64,000 bases of DNA from AEGEAN-183 sp045563675 (GTDB taxonomy: Bacteria; Pseudomonadota; Gammaproteobacteria; Magnimaribacterales; Magnimaribacteraceae), in the NCBI GenBank assembly GCA_045563675.1, contig JBJLIX010000001.1, forward strand, positions 124,001 to 188,000, in the 5' to 3' direction. The notes beneath the pieces were generated by a model. The model worked only from the letters and a program-made list of their open reading frames with translations, was not told where the DNA came from and did no database searches. Position numbers and translations under genes: made by a program. Of the stretch, positions 24,567-32,278 are shown one piece after another (positions within the stretch are counted from its first letter, which is position 1; every line of letters begins with the position of its first letter).

Positions 24567-26402
24567 ATGTGCTATTTAAGTACTAGAAGAAGAGCAGCTG
24601 TGGCTGCCATATTATTCTTTTTAACTACTCAATTTGCTTACACAGCAGATAATGAGCTGAGCTTAGAGCAGGAGGAAATGTTAAGTGAGCTTCCTCTTGA
24701 TCAACAAGCTTCTATACGACAGAAAATACTACAAGCCAATCAGTTAACTCAAGAAGTTGAGGATGTCAGAAGAGAGAATATAACTCTAACTTCAAGGCCA
24801 GAAAAGAAAGTTCTTACAGACGATGAGAAAGAGGAACAACGTATTAGGGCATTAAACTTAATTTACGGCTATGATCTATTTGCAAATGCACCAACAACCT
24901 TTGCACCTGCAACAGATATTCCCATACCTTCATCTTACCTAATAGGTCCAGGGGACCTTCTGTCTGTAAATATCATTGGAGGAACAGCTCCTAAAGAGCA
25001 AATAGAAACAGCTGTTAATCGAGAAGGTGTATTAAGCTTACCTGGAATGAGTCCTATTGGAGTAGGAGGACTTACTCTTGATCAAGTAAGAGCTTTAGTT
25101 AATGAAAAATTGAGTTCTGAATTTATTGGATCTACTGCAACAATATCTGTTAAAGAACTTAGATCTATGAGGATCTTTGTGCTTGGTGAAGCTTATATGC
25201 CTGGATCCTATACAGTTAGCTCTCTTACTACAATTTCGAATGCACTTTATATTTCGGGTGGTGTAAGTGAAAAGGGTTCTCTAAGAAATATACAAATAAA
25301 AAGAAATGGGAAAGTTATTCAAGAATATGACCTATATGATCTTCTTTTAAATGGCGATACTAGCAAAGACGCTAGACTCCAACCAGGTGATGTAATTTTT
25401 ATACCCATTATTAAAAAGAAAATTAGGATTACTGGAGCTGTAAGGAGGCCTGCGTTATATGAATTAAAAGATCAAGAAAATCTAGATGATGTTCTTAATC
25501 TAGCCTCTGGTCTTCTCTCAGAATCTCTTCCTTCTTCTTCAGAAGTAAATAGAGTAAATAGAGTGTCTGGTTCTAGAGAAATTTTTAAAATAAATTTAAA
25601 TTCTGAGGACCAACTTAAGTTACAAATGAGAGATGGAGACATAATTAATATACCATCTATCACTGCTTTAGATGAGATAAATGTAGTTTTAAGCGGCCAA
25701 TTTAAATATCCAGGAACCTATAGTGTAAAAAATGGAGAAAAATTATCTGATCTTATGCTTAGAGCTGGAGGTTTCACTAATAGTGCATATCTTTATGGTG
25801 CAGTTTTTACTAGAAAAAGTGTGTCTGATCTAGAAAATGCTTCTTATCAGAGAACAGCTGATGAAATGGAATCAGCTATAGCCTCTGCCCTTATAGCTGG
25901 TAGATTAGCTTCAGGGGATATCCAAGCAGTCAGTCAATTAATTACTAGGCTCAGGGAAACTAAATCACCCGGACGTTTAGTAGTTGAAGTTGATCCTATA
26001 ATTCTTGGTTCAGATCCTGAAAAAGATTTCTTTTTAGAAAATGGAGACAGAATCCATGTACCTCCCAGAAGAAACTCCGTAACTGTTGTAGGCGATATAT
26101 ATTCGCCTTCTACTTTGCCCTTTAAAAACTCTCATTCAGCTAAAGATTATATAAATCAAAGTGGGGGATATAGATGGGGCGCTGATACAAATTCAGTTTT
26201 CCTAGTTTTACCAGATGGTCAAGCTAAATCCATAAAAAGGAACATATGGAAGTTTACAAGAAATGAGATTGCACCTGGTACAACTATAGTGGTACCAAAA
26301 TCTACAAGGCCATTTGATTGGTTATTGTTAGCAGATACTGTTACGCCGATCTTGGCTAATTTAGCTACTTCAGCAGCTGCACTTGCAGCAATTGATGACT
26401 AG
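24567..26402 (+). CDS. SLBB-domain outer-membrane polysaccharide export (OPX/Wza-like, GfcE-type) protein
   Basis: A 611-residue exported protein: a basic N-terminus with a hydrophobic core at about residues 10-25 ending AYT-A-D, a Poly_export domain starting YLIGPGDLLSVNIIGG (124-139), then four SLBB-like repeats. Their cores are VLGEAYMPGSYTV (205-217), ITGAVRRPALYEL (288-300), LSGQFKYPGTYSV (375-387) and VVGDIYSPSTLPF (507-519). The C-terminus (WLLLADTVTPILANLATSAAALAA) is hydrophobic and could form a pore helix. No lipobox cysteine is present, unlike Wza. It heads a three-gene run with YjbH- and YjbF-like genes, overlapping the next by 8 bases. Role: periplasm-to-surface conduit for an exopolymer. 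Confidence 0.88.
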   Translation: MCYLSTRRRAAVAAILFFLTTQFAYTADNELSLEQEEMLSELPLDQQASIRQKILQANQLTQEVEDVRRENITLTSRPEKKVLTDDEKEEQRIRALNLIYGYDLFANAPTTFAPATDIPIPSSYLIGPGDLLSVNIIGGTAPKEQIETAVNREGVLSLPGMSPIGVGGLTLDQVRALVNEKLSSEFIGSTATISVKELRSMRIFVLGEAYMPGSYTVSSLTTISNALYISGGVSEKGSLRNIQIKRNGKVIQEYDLYDLLLNGDTSKDARLQPGDVIFIPIIKKKIRITGAVRRPALYELKDQENLDDVLNLASGLLSESLPSSSEVNRVNRVSGSREIFKINLNSEDQLKLQMRDGDIINIPSITALDEINVVLSGQFKYPGTYSVKNGEKLSDLMLRAGGFTNSAYLYGAVFTRKSVSDLENASYQRTADEMESAIASALIAGRLASGDIQAVSQLITRLRETKSPGRLVVEVDPIILGSDPEKDFFLENGDRIHVPPRRNSVTVVGDIYSPSTLPFKNSHSAKDYINQSGGYRWGADTNSVFLVLPDGQAKSIKRNIWKFTRNEIAPGTTIVVPKSTRPFDWLLLADTVTPILANLATSAAALAAIDD

Positions 26403-28578
26403 ATATTTTTTTTTAATTACTGTGAATAGGGTTAGTTTTTTATCAAAGCTTGCCTTAAGTCTTTTAACTATTTCCTTAGCGAATTCAGTTAATGCGTCTA
26501 TTGAAGATTATTTTGTAAAAGATGTTGGGCCTACATCTTCTAGATATGGAGGAATTGGTTTAATTGAAGTTCCAACAGCTAGGTTTGTCAAAGAAGGTAA
26601 TCTGAGACTAGGTATTACTTCCTCTTGGCCCTATGAGGTTACTGCACTTACGGCAACTCCCTTTAAGTGGATGGAAGCTACCTATAGATATACCGAAATA
26701 AAAAACCAACTTTACAGTAACATTCCTAGTTTTAGTGGAAATCAAACTCTAAAGGATAAAGGTTTTGATTTTAGATTTAAATTATTAAATGAGTCTAACT
26801 ACTTACCTGAACTAGCTATAGGTCTAAGAGATTTAGCAGGAACAGGGCTTTTTGCTGGAGAGTACTTAGTGGCTACTAAGAGGTTCTGGGACCTTGATGT
26901 AACAGCTGGTTTAGGGTGGGGTTCTTTAGCAGGAAAGACAAGTTTTAGTAATCCCCTTATAAGACTAGGAGATAATTTCAAAACCAGAACAGGCCAATAT
27001 GGCGTAGGCGGAGAATTTTCCTATGATGACTGGTTTTCAGGAGATAAAGTATCTCTATTTGGAGGAATTGAATATTCTCTTCCTTTTAGAGGATGGAGAT
27101 TAAAGGTTGATTATGACACCTCTAATCTAGCACTAGAACCATGGGTTAGCTCTCCAATAAATTATAGCCTAACTGGTGGCAATGATATTCTTGAATATAG
27201 TGTTGGAGTAAAAGGAGATAGGACCTTCAGTTTTTCTTTCTTTATGAAAGGAGACTTTGGAACAGGTCCTTTAATTCCTAAATTAGACCCTCCTACAAAA
27301 CTAACTCCTCCAAGTGAGAAAGATAAGAACAGGTTATTTCAAGATAGAGAAATATTATTTACATCTATAAATGCAAACTTAGCAGTTGGAAAGATTTATA
27401 CTCAAGGAATATCTCTTAATGGGGATGAGTTAATAATAACTATAAATCAAGGTAAGTTCAGAAGCCAACCAAGAGCAATAGGAAGAACTATAAGAGTTGT
27501 TACCCTTCTAGCTCCAGAAAATGTCAAATATGTAACTGTAAATACTATGAATGCTGATATAGAAATCTCTAGCACTACAGTCAGGAGGAATGACTTCAAT
27601 AACCTTATAAATTATCAAGGAAGTGTCGCAGAAGTTTATAGGCATTCAACAATTCAATCGCCAAGACAGCATTGGAGAACTTCAGAATTTAAGCCAACTG
27701 TAAATTACCCCGAAGTGAGGACTAATATAGCTCCAGCAGTAAAAAATATGATTGGAGGTCCAGAAGCTTTTTATCTGGGTCAACTCTGGGTAAGAATAAA
27801 TAACTCTATAAAATTCAGAAGAGGCTTAGAATTAAGTACAGTTGTAGGTCTTAATATATGGCAAAACTTTAACCTTCTTAAAACACCTAGTGAGAGTGTT
27901 CTTCCTCACGTCAGAAGTGATATTCAAGAGTATCTTAAAGAAGGTAAGAATAACATTATGAGAATGAAGTTAGATTATATTTTCTCGCCTTATAAAGATA
28001 TCTATGCCAGATTTGATATTGGTCTTCTTGAAGAGATGTTTGGAGGTTTAGGAGGAGAAGTTTTATATCGACCTTATAGTAAAACTTGGGCAGTCGGATT
28101 TTCAACTCACAAAGTGAGACAGAGAGATTACAAACAAAAATTTGGGTTCTTAAAACGTGATAAAGGAGGATTTGAGAAATATCAAGTGGAAACTGGTCAC
28201 CTTTCAGTTTATAAAGAATTTCCAAAAGAGAAAGTAATAGCCCAGTTAATGATGGGTAAGTTTTTAGCAGGAGATAAAGGCGCAACCTTAGATGTCTCTA
28301 GAAGATTTGATACAGGACTTAGATTGGGTTTCTTTGTTAGCAGAACAAATGTATCTGCAGAAGAATTTGGAGAGGGTAGTTTCGATAAAGGAATCTATTT
28401 TCAAATTCCACATGATATGTTTTTTACTAACTATAGTACTGGGCAAGTGTATTTTGGTATCCACCCTATGACTAGGGATGGAGGAGCTCTTTTAGTACAA
28501 CACCATTCTCTCTACTCTATAACAGGTAACACAGCTAAGTATGAAATTGAAAGAGACTTTTATGATATTGGTGATTAG
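26395..28578 (+). CDS. YjbH/GfcD-like outer-membrane exopolysaccharide protein
   Basis: A large predicted outer-membrane beta-barrel of 727 residues. I chose the ATG at 26395 over an in-frame ATG 12 bases upstream because it forms the 8-base ATGACTAG overlap with the preceding stop. The N-terminal signal region ends near SLANSVNA. Family marks include RYGGIGLIEVPTARFVKEGNLRLGI (split over about residues 35-60), WMEATYRYTEI and repeated aromatic-ended beta strands up to the C-terminus. YjbH and GfcD are encoded in the E. coli yjbEFGH and gfc group-4-capsule operons. The placement after an SLBB protein fits. Confidence 0.88.
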   Translation: MTRYFFLITVNRVSFLSKLALSLLTISLANSVNASIEDYFVKDVGPTSSRYGGIGLIEVPTARFVKEGNLRLGITSSWPYEVTALTATPFKWMEATYRYTEIKNQLYSNIPSFSGNQTLKDKGFDFRFKLLNESNYLPELAIGLRDLAGTGLFAGEYLVATKRFWDLDVTAGLGWGSLAGKTSFSNPLIRLGDNFKTRTGQYGVGGEFSYDDWFSGDKVSLFGGIEYSLPFRGWRLKVDYDTSNLALEPWVSSPINYSLTGGNDILEYSVGVKGDRTFSFSFFMKGDFGTGPLIPKLDPPTKLTPPSEKDKNRLFQDREILFTSINANLAVGKIYTQGISLNGDELIITINQGKFRSQPRAIGRTIRVVTLLAPENVKYVTVNTMNADIEISSTTVRRNDFNNLINYQGSVAEVYRHSTIQSPRQHWRTSEFKPTVNYPEVRTNIAPAVKNMIGGPEAFYLGQLWVRINNSIKFRRGLELSTVVGLNIWQNFNLLKTPSESVLPHVRSDIQEYLKEGKNNIMRMKLDYIFSPYKDIYARFDIGLLEEMFGGLGGEVLYRPYSKTWAVGFSTHKVRQRDYKQKFGFLKRDKGGFEKYQVETGHLSVYKEFPKEKVIAQLMMGKFLAGDKGATLDVSRRFDTGLRLGFFVSRTNVSAEEFGEGSFDKGIYFQIPHDMFFTNYSTGQVYFGIHPMTRDGGALLVQHHSLYSITGNTAKYEIERDFYDIGD

Positions 28579-28584
28579 CTTTAA

Positions 28585-29403
28585 ATGAAAATTTTTTTTA
28601 TATTAATAATAATTACTTCTTTTCTAGGTTGTGCCAATAAACCTATTTCAAATAATCCAATTGCTAACATAATTAACTCAAATTTATGGGTTAATGCCGC
28701 TAAAAGAATAATTCAAGGTTATCCAGATTATCCAATAACTAGGAAAATGGTAGAAGATATACCTTATGCTTCTATGAGGGTTAAGATAGGAAAAGGACCT
28801 GCTGGTTTAATGATTCTTCAAAAAAAAGTAGATGAAGTTTATTACTGGGTCAGTAAAGACTCTGTTCTATTATTAGTTAAAAATGGAAGAATTATTAAAA
28901 CTGCAGGACTTACGAATGATTTGGTGGATTACTTTTATGACAACGATCCTAGCTTTAAAGATCTTATAGAAAATAAAGAGAACAATGCATCTGAAATAAG
29001 ATTAAAAGATATGGAACCAGGTAATGGAGAGGCATATGCTTATTTTAAAGAGCTTATGTCTTGCCCAGTAAAAGACCTAAGAAGATGTAATAACTTTATA
29101 AAAGAAGGAAGAAATTTTATAGAAACTACTGAAAGGCAAATAAGCCTTTCTAACCCAAAAGTAAGGTCCCTACCAGTAGGTGTACAAACGGCAAATATGG
29201 GCAAAACAACAATAGAAATACTGGGAAGACAATATGAAGTGCTTTTATTTAAAGAGTCTATTTGGAACTTCAAGATAGGATGGAAGCAAGAAAATCTTTT
29301 CTGGGTTGATCCTAATACTGGAATAGTAAGAAAGAGCATTCAACAGATTGCACCTAATATTCCTCCTATACTAATTGAGATTACAAAAATCCCTGATATG
29401 TAA
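28585..29403 (+). CDS. YjbF/GfcB family lipoprotein
   Basis: A 272-residue lipoprotein with a type II signal peptide, lipobox LGC at Cys16 (FLGCANKP). The next residue is Ala, which favours outer-membrane sorting. The mature part matches the YjbF/GfcB family, with PYASMRVKIGKGPAGLMIL and VLLLVKNGRIIKTAGL near residues 65 and 95. GfcB/YjbF partners YjbH/GfcD in capsule or exopolysaccharide export. It starts 6 bases after the yjbH-like stop and ends at a bidirectional terminator. No yjbG/gfcC homologue is present beside it. Confidence 0.88.
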   Translation: MKIFFILIIITSFLGCANKPISNNPIANIINSNLWVNAAKRIIQGYPDYPITRKMVEDIPYASMRVKIGKGPAGLMILQKKVDEVYYWVSKDSVLLLVKNGRIIKTAGLTNDLVDYFYDNDPSFKDLIENKENNASEIRLKDMEPGNGEAYAYFKELMSCPVKDLRRCNNFIKEGRNFIETTERQISLSNPKVRSLPVGVQTANMGKTTIEILGRQYEVLLFKESIWNFKIGWKQENLFWVDPNTGIVRKSIQQIAPNIPPILIEITKIPDM

Positions 29404-29433
29404 TAAAAAAAGCCCGCTTAAAAGCGGGCTTTT
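29404..29433. terminator. Bidirectional intrinsic terminator
   Basis: Stem AGCCCGCT at 29411-29418 pairs with AGCGGGCT at 29423-29430 around a four-base loop. It is flanked by A6 on the left (29405-29410) and T3-4 on the right. Read on the minus strand the U-tract is longer, so it should terminate the giant repeat-protein gene strongly and the yjbF-like gene moderately. Confidence 0.9.
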
Positions 29434-29456
29434 AAAAATACAATCTTCGTTACAAG

Positions 29457-31973
29457 TTATCCACCACAATTAGCTGTACATCTGGTGGCAACAGATGTGA
29501 CAACAGAGGATTTCGTTGTAGTCGAAGGTTCTGTAATAGTAGTCTTTCCAGAATCTGTATTTTCTCCCAAGAACTCTTCAGTTAAATTAACTATGGTAGA
29601 AATCCTTTCGCCATATTCAGCGGCTGGTCTAACATAATCGCCTTGATAACCTGGCATGTTGCCGCCTGTATTTGGATCTATTTGTGTATCGGAAGTTATA
29701 GTATAAGCTTCGGCTGCTAGATCTCCAGCAAGCGTTCTTCCTGTTGGGCCTACGCCACCGCCGCCTACAAGACCAACTCCTGTGACAGAATCTCCTTGAT
29801 AACCTGGAGCATTACCTCCAGTGTTAGGATCTACATAACCTCTACCTTCTGTAACTTCAAAACCTGTTACAGGTATCAAATAAGCTTCATAGCCTGGATT
29901 ACCGATATTATCAGAATGACCTAGAGAAGAACCGACAACAGGAGTAGTTGGATCTTGATTTAGATCTAAAACACCACCATTAGTTCCGTCCCACTCATTT
30001 CCTATGTTATAAGATTCTAAAGCCATTAAGCCTTCATTACCTTCTGTAGTATCAGGAGAACCATCATCGGCTCCAGTTACATAAGAACCTTGATAACCTG
30101 GAGCAGCTCCTCCAGTATTTGGGTCTTGGTAACCAGTTAGATCAGTATCTGAGGAAGTAAAAGGTATTGTATAAATTTCGCTATATCCAACCCCTTCTGC
30201 TACTCTTAATCCTGTACCCCTTCCTTGAGTAACATTATCTCCAACATATCCCGGAGCATTACCGCCTGCATTCACATCACTATATCCTTCAGAAGGAATA
30301 GCATATTCTTCGACGGAACCAACATTTTGGAAGTCTCCTGTTTCGTTGAAACTTGCTCCATCAGAAGTATTAATTAAACCATCATCTCTTCCAACAGTAT
30401 TATTACCGCCACCCACAGCACCAGTAACATAATTTCCATCATCAGTAGATCCGTATCCTGGGGCACCGCCTCCAGTATTCGGATCAATAAATCCTACTAG
30501 TCTTCCATTAGAATCATAAGTCTGCTGTCCAGTTACGGATGCAGCATCTCCACCAGCAGGTGGTATTACATAAGCTATCGAATAAGTAGCTCCAGCTGTG
30601 CTATCGCCTTCTACAGCATACCCTTGAGTTGAACCGTCTGTATTATAACCAGCGTTTCTTGAATATCCTGAGGTTATGGCACCAGCATTTGCAGCAGTTC
30701 CAGCTCCAACAACAAAAGCTGTTTGATCATCACCTGCTGTACCTGGAGAACCGCCCCCTGTGTTGGGGTCAATATATCTTGAAGTACCATCAGTCTGTGG
30801 AGTGCCTGCTGGTATTGTATAAACCTCCATAGCAGAGATTAATTCGCCATCGGCACCTGTTTGTTGATCACTAGAATCTCTTCCTCTGTTGGCATCAGGA
30901 CCACCCATATCCCCTTCTCGAGGAGCAAATCCATCTTGTCCTAAGTTGGTAGTTCCACCACCAGCAGGGGCTGTAACATACTCACCGGGATAACCTGGAG
31001 TGTTTCCTCCAGTATCTGGGTTAGCAAAAAGCTGCGTTCCATCATTATATTGACCAGCAGCTACGCCTGTTACATTGTCAGCATCTATGGCCTCTTGACC
31101 AGCAGCTGGAATAGTATAATTAAACTGAACAATTAAGTTTGCGTTGACTCCATCAGGTGACAAATCAGGCGAAACATCTGCTAAACCTATCGCGTCACCA
31201 GCAGAACTGGCTCCATCAGCTAAGTTTGCTGAGTCACCATCTGTTGGATCTTGTCCAGCAGAAATGCCGCTCAGATTACCAGCGGCTAAATAATAACTAA
31301 GTCTTGAACCTGAATCCCAAGCAGCTTGTTCAGTTGCATAGTAATAAGGTACGTCACCAACCGTTGTTGTGGCAGTAGCTGTAGCACCAGTTGTTCTAGT
31401 AGCTGTAGCACCAGTTGTTCTAGTAGCTGTAGCACCGGTTGTTCTAGTAGCTGTAGCACCGGTTGTTCTAGTAGCTGTAGCACCGGTTGTTCTAGTAGCT
31501 GTAGCACCGGTTGTTCTAGTAGCTGTAGCACCAGTTGTTCTAGTAGCTGTAGCACCGGTTGTTCTAGTTCCAGGTACGTCTACAACAGTAGTTACAGTCT
31601 CTGACTTCACATACTCCTCTATCACCGGCTCAGGTGGAGGCGGAGGTGGAGGCGGAGGTGGAGGCGGAGGTGGAGGTGGAGGTGGAGGTGGAGGTGGAGG
31701 TGTCACAACAGGAGCATCATCGCTTCCTCCTGTAGAGGAATCAGCAATAGCTAAAGCTGCTGCTGCGATTGCTGCGATTGCTGCAACCGTCCCTAAACTT
31801 ACACCACCAGCTGCCGATCCAGCTGCACCAGACCCAGCTGCACTACCAGTTGACTCTGCCGGTTTTTTGTCTTTCTTTGTTTCATCTTTTATATCCACCT
31901 CATCTGAATATACCAACTGAGGTAGAAGAACTAGCATCACTGACGCTATTATAGAAATAATTTTATTTTTCAT
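29457..31973 (-). CDS. Giant secreted low-complexity repeat protein (poly-Pro, Thr-rich and DPNTGG repeats)
   Basis: I do not recognise a family for the full protein of about 838 residues. The ATG at 31973 gives a clear signal peptide (MKNKIISIIASVMLVLLPQLVYS); an upstream in-frame start at 32030 is less likely. Order of parts: a charged linker (KKDKKPAES), a Gly/Ala/Ser hydrophobic segment (GGVSLGTVAAIAAIAAAALAIAD), 23 consecutive prolines, eight copies of ATRTTGAT, then seven imperfect long repeats. Each long repeat carries Y-x-IP, then Y-x-DPNTGG-xx-PGY-x-G-x-YVTG. The tail ends RCTANCGG with the only cysteine pair. The front part resembles, in composition, GfcA/YjbE-type Thr/Gly-rich proteins. 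It converges on Gfc/Yjb-like export genes and may be their client or matrix partner (inference). Confidence 0.75.
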   Translation of the reverse strand: MKNKIISIIASVMLVLLPQLVYSDEVDIKDETKKDKKPAESTGSAAGSGAAGSAAGGVSLGTVAAIAAIAAAALAIADSSTGGSDDAPVVTPPPPPPPPPPPPPPPPPPPPPPPEPVIEEYVKSETVTTVVDVPGTRTTGATATRTTGATATRTTGATATRTTGATATRTTGATATRTTGATATRTTGATATRTTGATATATTTVGDVPYYYATEQAAWDSGSRLSYYLAAGNLSGISAGQDPTDGDSANLADGASSAGDAIGLADVSPDLSPDGVNANLIVQFNYTIPAAGQEAIDADNVTGVAAGQYNDGTQLFANPDTGGNTPGYPGEYVTAPAGGGTTNLGQDGFAPREGDMGGPDANRGRDSSDQQTGADGELISAMEVYTIPAGTPQTDGTSRYIDPNTGGGSPGTAGDDQTAFVVGAGTAANAGAITSGYSRNAGYNTDGSTQGYAVEGDSTAGATYSIAYVIPPAGGDAASVTGQQTYDSNGRLVGFIDPNTGGGAPGYGSTDDGNYVTGAVGGGNNTVGRDDGLINTSDGASFNETGDFQNVGSVEEYAIPSEGYSDVNAGGNAPGYVGDNVTQGRGTGLRVAEGVGYSEIYTIPFTSSDTDLTGYQDPNTGGAAPGYQGSYVTGADDGSPDTTEGNEGLMALESYNIGNEWDGTNGGVLDLNQDPTTPVVGSSLGHSDNIGNPGYEAYLIPVTGFEVTEGRGYVDPNTGGNAPGYQGDSVTGVGLVGGGGVGPTGRTLAGDLAAEAYTITSDTQIDPNTGGNMPGYQGDYVRPAAEYGERISTIVNLTEEFLGENTDSGKTTITEPSTTTKSSVVTSVATRCTANCGG
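29633..31021 (-). repeat. Seven imperfect intragenic repeats encoding DPNTGG-xx-PGY units
   Basis: Coding cores recur near 29650, 29820, 30110, 30255, 30465, 30755 and 31000, spaced roughly 150-285 bases apart. Variants read DPNTGGNMPGYQG, DPNTGGNAPGYQG, DPNTGGAAPGYQG, DVNAGGNAPGYVG, DPNTGGGAPGYGS, DPNTGGGSPGTAG and NPDTGGNTPGYPG. Each is preceded by an E/V-x-Y-x-IP strand-like segment. DNA divergence between copies suggests old duplications held by selection on the protein. Confidence 0.85.
31375..31566 (-). repeat. 24-base tandem repeat, eight copies, in frame
   Basis: Eight contiguous 24-base units (31375, 31399, 31423, 31447, 31471, 31495, 31519, 31543) differ only at one base: copies 1, 2 and 7 have ACCAGTT and the others ACCGGTT. 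Each encodes the 8-residue unit ATRTTGAT of the giant repeat protein. The near-identity implies recent expansion or continuing homogenisation, and gain or loss of units would keep the reading frame. Confidence 0.95.
31632..31700 (-). repeat. Poly-proline-coding tract (23 Pro codons)
   Basis: On the plus strand this reads as GGAGG-rich triplets AGG, TGG and CGG; on the coding strand it is 23 uninterrupted CCT, CCA and CCG codons. The left part has a 12-base sub-periodicity and the right part a 6-base one, indicating slippage growth. Translation would need EF-P. Confidence 0.95.
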
Positions 31974-32278
31974 GTTTTGTCTCTTTTTTGCCACTAAAAA
32001 ATCCCAAAAAATATTTAAAGGGTTCGCCACTTTACTTAATCTTGGTTACATAAGCAACCCTTATGTATTTAGTCGTGGTGCCCTATTCAACTTATATGCT
32101 ACACATCTTTATTTATAAAACAAGAAAAAATTAGGTAACATTTAAGGACTATAATATGGTGTTAATAAACTTTTCTCATAGATTTAAAAAAGTAGTAAAA
32201 ATACTGCTATAAATAGGTGTTCAATCTTTGATCAAAGGTTTTTATAGAAATAAAGTTAGAATGGGACCAATAGAAAGC
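31974..32278. other. Divergent intergenic region between repeat-protein gene and pyrD
   Basis: About 305 bases of AT-rich DNA holding both promoters by position. I see an 8-base perfect inverted repeat at 32047-32067 and no RNA gene. An in-frame TTG (32228) and ATG (32261) could extend pyrD into its right end. Confidence 0.5.
32047..32067. promoter_or_regulatory. Perfect inverted repeat, possible operator
   Basis: TACATAAG (32047-32054) and CTTATGTA (32060-32067) are perfect complements separated by CAACC. The symmetric site lies about 74 bases upstream of the repeat-protein ATG, where a transcription factor could bind. There is no following T-tract that would make it a terminator. Confidence 0.35.

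Noticed and set aside
31375..31566. Regular repeats considered as a CRISPR array
   Set aside because: Units are directly contiguous without unique spacers, lie in frame in a coding sequence, and no cas gene is nearby.
31326..31604. Plus-strand ORF of 92 codons rich in Cys-Ser repeats, antisense to the repeat protein
   Set aside because: It is the mirror of the 24-base tandem repeat; low-complexity repeats leave all frames open. No ribosome site, and the opposite strand has a signal peptide and a long sensible product.
31369..31920. Plus-strand ORF of 183 codons with VAVAPVVL repeats and a long poly-glycine run
   Set aside because: Composition is a direct by-product of the tandem repeat and the Pro-coding tract on the minus strand. 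No start context or signal sequence supports it.
31974..32030. Extended N-terminus of the giant repeat protein
   Set aside because: The extra 19 residues would precede a clear signal peptide; the ATG at 31973 gives a normal export signal.
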